Source: Haemophilus influenzae
GTDB taxonomy: Bacteria > Pseudomonadota > Gammaproteobacteria > Enterobacterales > Pasteurellaceae
Direction of reading: 5' to 3'
DNA: 64,000 nucleotides
Assembly: GCA_923172585.1 (NCBI GenBank)
Contig: OV298644.1
Span: 1,381,427 to 1,445,426, forward strand
Positions 59,964 to 64,000 of the stretch are shown piece after piece. The position numbers and the translations under genes were made by a program. How positions within the stretch are numbered: the first letter of the stretch is position 1; every line of letters begins with the position of its first letter. The notes under the pieces were generated by a model. It searched no databases. It had not been told where the DNA came from and worked only from the letters and a program-made list of their open reading frames with translations.

Positions 59964-61861
59964 ATGGGAAAAATTATTGGTATTGACTTAGGTACAACAA
60001 ACTCTTGTGTAGCTGTAATGGACGGCGATAAAGCTCGCGTTATTGAAAATGCAGAAGGGGCACGTACTACTCCGTCAATCATTGCATATACAGATAATGA
60101 AACCTTAGTCGGTCAGCCAGCAAAACGTCAAGCAATCACTAACCCGAAAAATACTTTGTTTGCGATTAAACGTTTAATTGGTCGTCGTTTTGAAAGTGAA
60201 GAAGTTCAACGCGATATTAAAATTATGCCTTTTGAAATTACTCGTGCCGACAATGGCGATGCTTGGGTAAACGTGAAAGGCGACAAATTAGCCCCACCGC
60301 AAATTTCAGCAGAAGTGTTGAAAAAAATGAAAAAACTGCAGAAGATTTCTTGGGTGAATCTGTAACTGAAGCAGTAATTACTGTGCCTGCATACTTCAAC
60401 GACGCACAACGTCAAGCAACGATTGATGCAGGTAAAATCGCAGGTTTAGATGTTAAACGTATCATTAATGAACCAACAGCGGCTGCGTTGGCATTCGGTT
60501 TAGGTTCAAGCAAAGAGAACCAAGTGATCGCTGTTTACGACTTAGGTGGTGGTACATTCGATATTTCAATCATCGAAATTGATAACTTTGATGGCGAACA
60601 AACTTTCGAAGTATTGGCAACCGGTGGTAACACTCACTTAGGTGGTGAAGACTTTGATAACCGTGTAATTGATTACATTATTGATGAGTTCAAAAAAGAA
60701 CAAAATATCGATTTACGTAATGATGCGATGGCATTACAACGTGTGAAAGAAGCTGCAGAGAAAGCAAAAATTGAACTTTCATCAGCTCAATCTACTGAAG
60801 TGAACCTTCCGTACATCACTGCAGATGCGACAGGCCCTAAACACTTAGCATTAAATATCACTCGTGCAAAATTAGAAGCATTAGTAGAAGATTTAGTGGC
60901 AAGCTCAATTGAGTCTTTGAAAGCGGTATTAAAAGATGCAGATAAAGGTGTAAGCGAAATCCACGATATTATTCTTGTGGGTGGCCAAACTCGTATGCCA
61001 CTTGTACAACAAAAAGTTGCTGAGTTCTTTGGTAAAGAAGCGCGTAAAGATGTAAACCCTGATGAAGCGGTGGCAATCGGTGCGGCAGTTCAAGGTGGTG
61101 TATTAAAAGGTGATGTGAAAGATGTTCTTTTATTAGACGTAACTCCATTATCTTTAGGTATCGAAACCATGGGCGGTGTGATGACCACTTTAATTGAGAA
61201 AAATACCACGATTCCAACTAAAAAATCGCAAGTATTCTCAACAGCAGAAGATAACCAAAGTGCGGTAACTATTCACGTTCTTCAAGGTGAACGTAAACGT
61301 GCGGCAGACAATAAATCTTTAGGCCAATTCAATCTAGAAGGTATTAATCCTGCACCGCGTGGTATGCCACAAATTGAAGTAACATTTGATATCGATGCAA
61401 ACGGCGTAATCAACGTATCAGCAAAAGATAAAAATACGGGTAAAGAGCAACAAATTCGTATTCAAGCATCATCTGGTTTATCTGATGAAGAAATTCAACA
61501 AATGGTGCGTGATGCAGAAGCAAATGCTGATGCAGACCGTAAATTTGAAGAAGTTGTTCAAGCTCGTAACCAAGCAGATGGTATTGCTCACGCAACACGT
61601 AAACAAATTGCAGAAGCTGGCGATGCATTGAGTGTCGCAGACAAAGAGAAAATTGAAGCTGCAGTCGCTGAGCTTGAAACAGCAGCAAAAGGCGAAGATA
61701 AAGCAGAAATTGAAGCAAAAATTGAAGCGGTAATTAAAGCCTCTGAACCATTAATGCAAGCAAAAGCTCAACAAGCTGGTGGCGAGCAACCACAACAATC
61801 ATCAGCAAAAGATGATGGCGTGGTAGATGCTGAATTTGAAGAAGTGAAAGATAATAAATAA
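59964..61861 (+). pseudogene. dnaK: Molecular chaperone DnaK, single-base frameshift at an A run
   Basis: DnaK is the Hsp70 ATP-dependent chaperone. The start [20 protein letters not shown] is the ATPase N-terminus; [29 protein letters not shown] and the substrate-binding domain ([14 protein letters not shown] region) follow. The frame breaks near codon 122-124: after EVLKKMKK the A run at 60330-60335 has six bases, and seven gives K-K-T-A-E-D-F, the family sequence. With that base the product is about 632 residues and ends in a [13 protein letters not shown] tail. An overlapping frame from 60263 is only the second part. Since dnaK loss is severe, this is probably a sequence error, but a real mutation cannot be excluded. 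Confidence 0.9.
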
Positions 61862-61884
61862 TTCACCGCTCTTCTTAGCATAAA

Positions 61885-61913
61885 CAAAGGGCGTGGAAAC
61901 ACGCCCTTTTGGT
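61885..61913 (+). terminator. Terminator between dnaK and dnaJ
   Basis: AAAGGGCGTG (61886-61895) and CACGCCCTTT (61900-61909) make a strong stem around GAAA, followed by T. It lies 24 bp after dnaK and 35 bp before the dnaJ start, so dnaJ would be made at a lower level than dnaK. Confidence 0.8.
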
Positions 61914-61947
61914 GTATTTATTTTCAGCAACAAATTACAAAATTACT

Positions 61948-63093
61948 ATGGCAAAAAAAGATTACTACGAAGTCCTTGGCCTACAAAAAGGGGCGAGTGA
62001 GGACGACATCAAACGTGCGTATAAACGTTTAGCGTCTAAACATCACCCCGATAAAAACCAAGGCAGTAAAGAAGCAGAAGAAAAATTCAAAGAAATTAAT
62101 GAAGCTTATGAAGTATTAGGCGACGATCAAAAACGCGCAGCCTACGATCAATATGGCCACGCAGCCTTTGAACAAGGTGGTGGCGCTGGTGGCTTCGGTG
62201 GCGGCTTTGGCGGTGCTGATTTTGGTGATATGTTCGGTGATATTTTTGGCGATATTTTCGGTGGTGGACGTGGTCGTCAGCGCGTTGTTCGTGGCGAAGA
62301 CTTACGTTATGACTTAGAAATTAGCCTAGAAGAAGCCGTAAAAGGTACAACCAAAGATATTCAAATCAATACTCTTGCACATTGTGATAGCTGTGGTGGC
62401 TCTGGGGCTGAAAAAGGTTCTAAAGTGGAAACTTGTCCGCATTGCCACGGTTCTGGTCGAATTCGTCGTCAGCAAGGTTTCTTTGTATCTGAAAGTATTT
62501 GTCCAACTTGTCATGGTAGTGGTAAGAAAATTGAAAAACCTTGTCGCAGTTGCCATGGAGAAGGACGAGTTCATAAGAAAGAAAATCTTTCAGTAAAAAT
62601 TCCTGCAGGCGTAGATACGGGCAACCAACTTCGCTTAGCTGGAAAAGGTGCAGCAGGCGAAAATGGTGCACCAGCGGGAGATTTATATGTTGTGATTCAC
62701 GTGAGAGAACATAATATTTTTGAACGTGATGGCTCTAATCTTTACTGTGAAGTACCGATTAGCTTTGCTACTGCAGCGCTTGGCGGTGAAATTGAAGTGC
62801 CAACTTTAGATGGCAGAGTGAAACTTAAAATCCCTGCTGAAACGCAAACAGGAAAATTATTCCGTATGCGAGGCAAAGGTGTCGCTTCTACACGTAGTGG
62901 CTATGCGGGTGATTTGATTTGCCGTATCGTGGTAGAAACACCCGTTAATTTAACCAGCGAGCAAAAAGAATTACTTCAAAAACTTGAGGAAAGTTTACAA
63001 GGTAAAGATTTAAGTAAACATGCACCAAAATCTTCAGGATTTTTAGACGGTGTGAAAAAATTCTTTGATAATTTGGGTAAATCTGACAAATAA
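61948..63093 (+). CDS. dnaJ: Chaperone DnaJ
   Basis: DnaJ is the Hsp40 co-chaperone that loads substrates on DnaK and stimulates its ATPase. I start at the ATG at 61948 ([20 protein letters not shown]); the longer frame from 61909 only adds leader residues. 381 residues. J domain with HPD in [10 protein letters not shown] near residue 33; a G/F region ([12 protein letters not shown]); a zinc domain with four CxxCxGxG motifs ([32 protein letters not shown]); and the C-terminal peptide-binding domain. Follows dnaK in one heat-shock operon; a hairpin separates the two. Confidence 0.96.
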   Translation: MAKKDYYEVLGLQKGASEDDIKRAYKRLASKHHPDKNQGSKEAEEKFKEINEAYEVLGDDQKRAAYDQYGHAAFEQGGGAGGFGGGFGGADFGDMFGDIFGDIFGGGRGRQRVVRGEDLRYDLEISLEEAVKGTTKDIQINTLAHCDSCGGSGAEKGSKVETCPHCHGSGRIRRQQGFFVSESICPTCHGSGKKIEKPCRSCHGEGRVHKKENLSVKIPAGVDTGNQLRLAGKGAAGENGAPAGDLYVVIHVREHNIFERDGSNLYCEVPISFATAALGGEIEVPTLDGRVKLKIPAETQTGKLFRMRGKGVASTRSGYAGDLICRIVVETPVNLTSEQKELLQKLEESLQGKDLSKHAPKSSGFLDGVKKFFDNLGKSDK

Positions 63094-63100
63094 AGATAAT

Positions 63101-63131
63101 GAAAAAGTCCGCATTTCGCGGACTTTTTTAT
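63101..63131. terminator. Bidirectional terminator between dnaJ and proA
   Basis: AAAGTCCGC (63104-63112) and GCGGACTTT (63117-63125) pair around ATTT with T-rich sequence on both sides, between convergent genes. Confidence 0.85.
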
Positions 63132-63171
63132 ATGCAAATAATCTCTTCTAAAAATTACCGCACTTTAGGTT

Positions 63172-64000
63172 TTATTTGCGGACAGTATATTCGCCTTCAC
63201 AAACCCATTTATAACTGGTTAATGCTTCTAATCCCATTGGGCCACGAGCATGAAGTTTTTGGGTACTCACGGCAACTTCTGCGCCTAATCCAAATTGTCC
63301 GCCATCAGTAAAGCGTGTACTTGCATTCACATAAACGGCTGCCGCATCAACTTGATTGATAAATTGACGGGCTAGGTTTTGTGAGGACGTTAAAATACTT
63401 TCAGAATGTTGCGTACCATATTGGCGAATATGCTCAATAGCGGCATGAATATCTTCCACAACAACGACATTCAAATCCAATGATCCCCATTCTTTTCGCA
63501 ATTCTTTTTCTGTCACTTCGCAGACATTCGCACCTGCTTGTTTCAATATATTAAGTGCGGTGGATTTTGCATGATATTTTACGTTTTTAGCGGAAAGGTG
63601 AGAGACGAGTTTTGGTAAAAATTCTTCAGCAATAGAATGTTGAACTAACAATGTTTCCAATGTGTTACAAGTGCTTGGACGTTGGGTTTTGGCGTTATCA
63701 ATAACAAAAACCGCTTTATTTTGATCCGCACTTTCTTCAACGAAAGTATGGCAAACCCCCACACCACCCACAATAACAGGAATAGTCGAATGTTGTTTAC
63801 ACAATTCATGTAAACCCGAACCACCACGAGGAATAATCATATCCACATAGCGATCCAGTTTTAATAATTGCATAACGAGTTCACGGTTTGGATCGGTAAT
63901 GGCTTGCACCGCAAATTTTGGTAAGCCTGCTTGCTCTAAAGCATTTTGTACAACTTCGATTAGAATTTTGTTAGAAAACTGCGTTTCTTTACCGCCGCGT
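63172..64000 (-). CDS. proA: Gamma-glutamyl phosphate reductase ProA (N-terminus beyond the window)
   Basis: ProA reduces gamma-glutamyl phosphate to glutamate semialdehyde with NADPH in proline synthesis. The 276 C-terminal codons are present; the family is about 417 residues, so the first third lies beyond the right edge. [21 protein letters not shown] belongs to the NADP-binding part, [13 protein letters not shown] follows, and the catalytic cysteine is in [16 protein letters not shown]. The C-terminal part has [19 protein letters not shown] and [19 protein letters not shown], the family signature. Convergent with dnaJ. An uptake signal lies within at about 63555. Confidence 0.95.
   Translation of the reverse strand, partial: RGGKETQFSNKILIEVVQNALEQAGLPKFAVQAITDPNRELVMQLLKLDRYVDMIIPRGGSGLHELCKQHSTIPVIVGGVGVCHTFVEESADQNKAVFVIDNAKTQRPSTCNTLETLLVQHSIAEEFLPKLVSHLSAKNVKYHAKSTALNILKQAGANVCEVTEKELRKEWGSLDLNVVVVEDIHAAIEHIRQYGTQHSESILTSSQNLARQFINQVDAAAVYVNASTRFTDGGQFGLGAEVAVSTQKLHARGPMGLEALTSYKWVCEGEYTVRK

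Noticed and set aside
60263-61861. A second DnaK-like gene starting at 60263
   Set aside because: It is the second half of dnaK read in the other frame; one base at 60330-60335 joins the two halves.

Overview
The window is a chromosomal segment of Haemophilus influenzae or a very close relative. The evidence is about fifty copies of the Haemophilus DNA-uptake signal core (AAGTGCGGT or its complement ACCGCACTT), an AT-rich composition, and protein sequences and gene order I recognise as H. influenzae (dpp, uvrD, que, sucCD, pta-ackA, mdh, lysS-prfB, rpsA, aceEF-lpd, dnaKJ). Most of it is ordinary core genome. I saw no prophage, insertion sequence, CRISPR array, rRNA or tRNA gene.

Layout. 1-4160 (minus): end of the dipeptide transporter operon (dppC, dppB) and uvrD. 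4161-4771: no convincing gene. 4772-6550 (minus): queuosine precursor operon queC-queD-queE, headed by a class I preQ1 riboswitch; queC carries an in-frame TAA. 6560-9500: the only accessory-looking region. It holds a small lipoprotein gene, a decayed HTH regulator, two decayed AT-rich secreted-protein genes, and then a heavily degenerate second copy of the queC-lipoprotein segment in the same orientation. 9525-11922: ilvE (interrupted by TAA), the GcvB small RNA and its divergent regulator gcvA. 11915-19576: rlmM, sucCD, yciO, rluB, cysB, prmB, smrB. 19651-23059 (minus): acetate genes ackA and pta. 23274-25823: yfbV, cvpA, purF. 25878-28365: yfcH and argR, divergent from mdh. 28451-34743: lysS and prfB (programmed +1 frameshift) back to back with dsbC, recJ and a DsbA-like gene. 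34743-40099: mtnN, a broken haem/iron receptor (hup) and a frameshifted lldP. 40373-45778: cmk, rpsA, ihfB, lapAB, pyrF, yciH. 45807-52869 (minus): hda, uraA, upp, dnaX, apt, lpd; 52983-57355 (minus): aceF, aceE. 57655-64000: mgsA, a ydgA-family gene, dnaK (frameshifted), dnaJ and the C-terminal two thirds of proA.

How genes work together. Pyruvate dehydrogenase (aceEF-lpd) feeds acetyl-CoA to ackA-pta overflow, with sucCD and mdh supplying part of the citric-acid cycle. upp-uraA, apt, purF, pyrF and cmk serve nucleotide salvage and synthesis. rpsA, lysS, prfB, rluB, rlmM, prmB, smrB and yciH serve translation. dsbC and the DsbA-like protein act in periplasmic disulfide chemistry.

Two patterns stand out. 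First, five single-base frameshifts (dnaK, lldP, hup twice, DsbA-like gene) all lie in homopolymers of six that would read correctly with seven; this is either systematic undercalling or real slippage. Second, the 5.9-9.5 kb region is a direct repeat of about 0.95 kb flanking about 1.7 kb of decayed cargo, and both copies share the same queC nonsense codon. Useful regulatory finds are the preQ1-I riboswitch, GcvB with its promoter and terminator, a sigma-32 promoter at dnaK, a Fur box at hup, CRP-like sites at mdh and lldP, an ARG box at argR, three REP-type palindromes, a possible internal frameshift in dnaX, and uptake-signal pairs serving as terminators.
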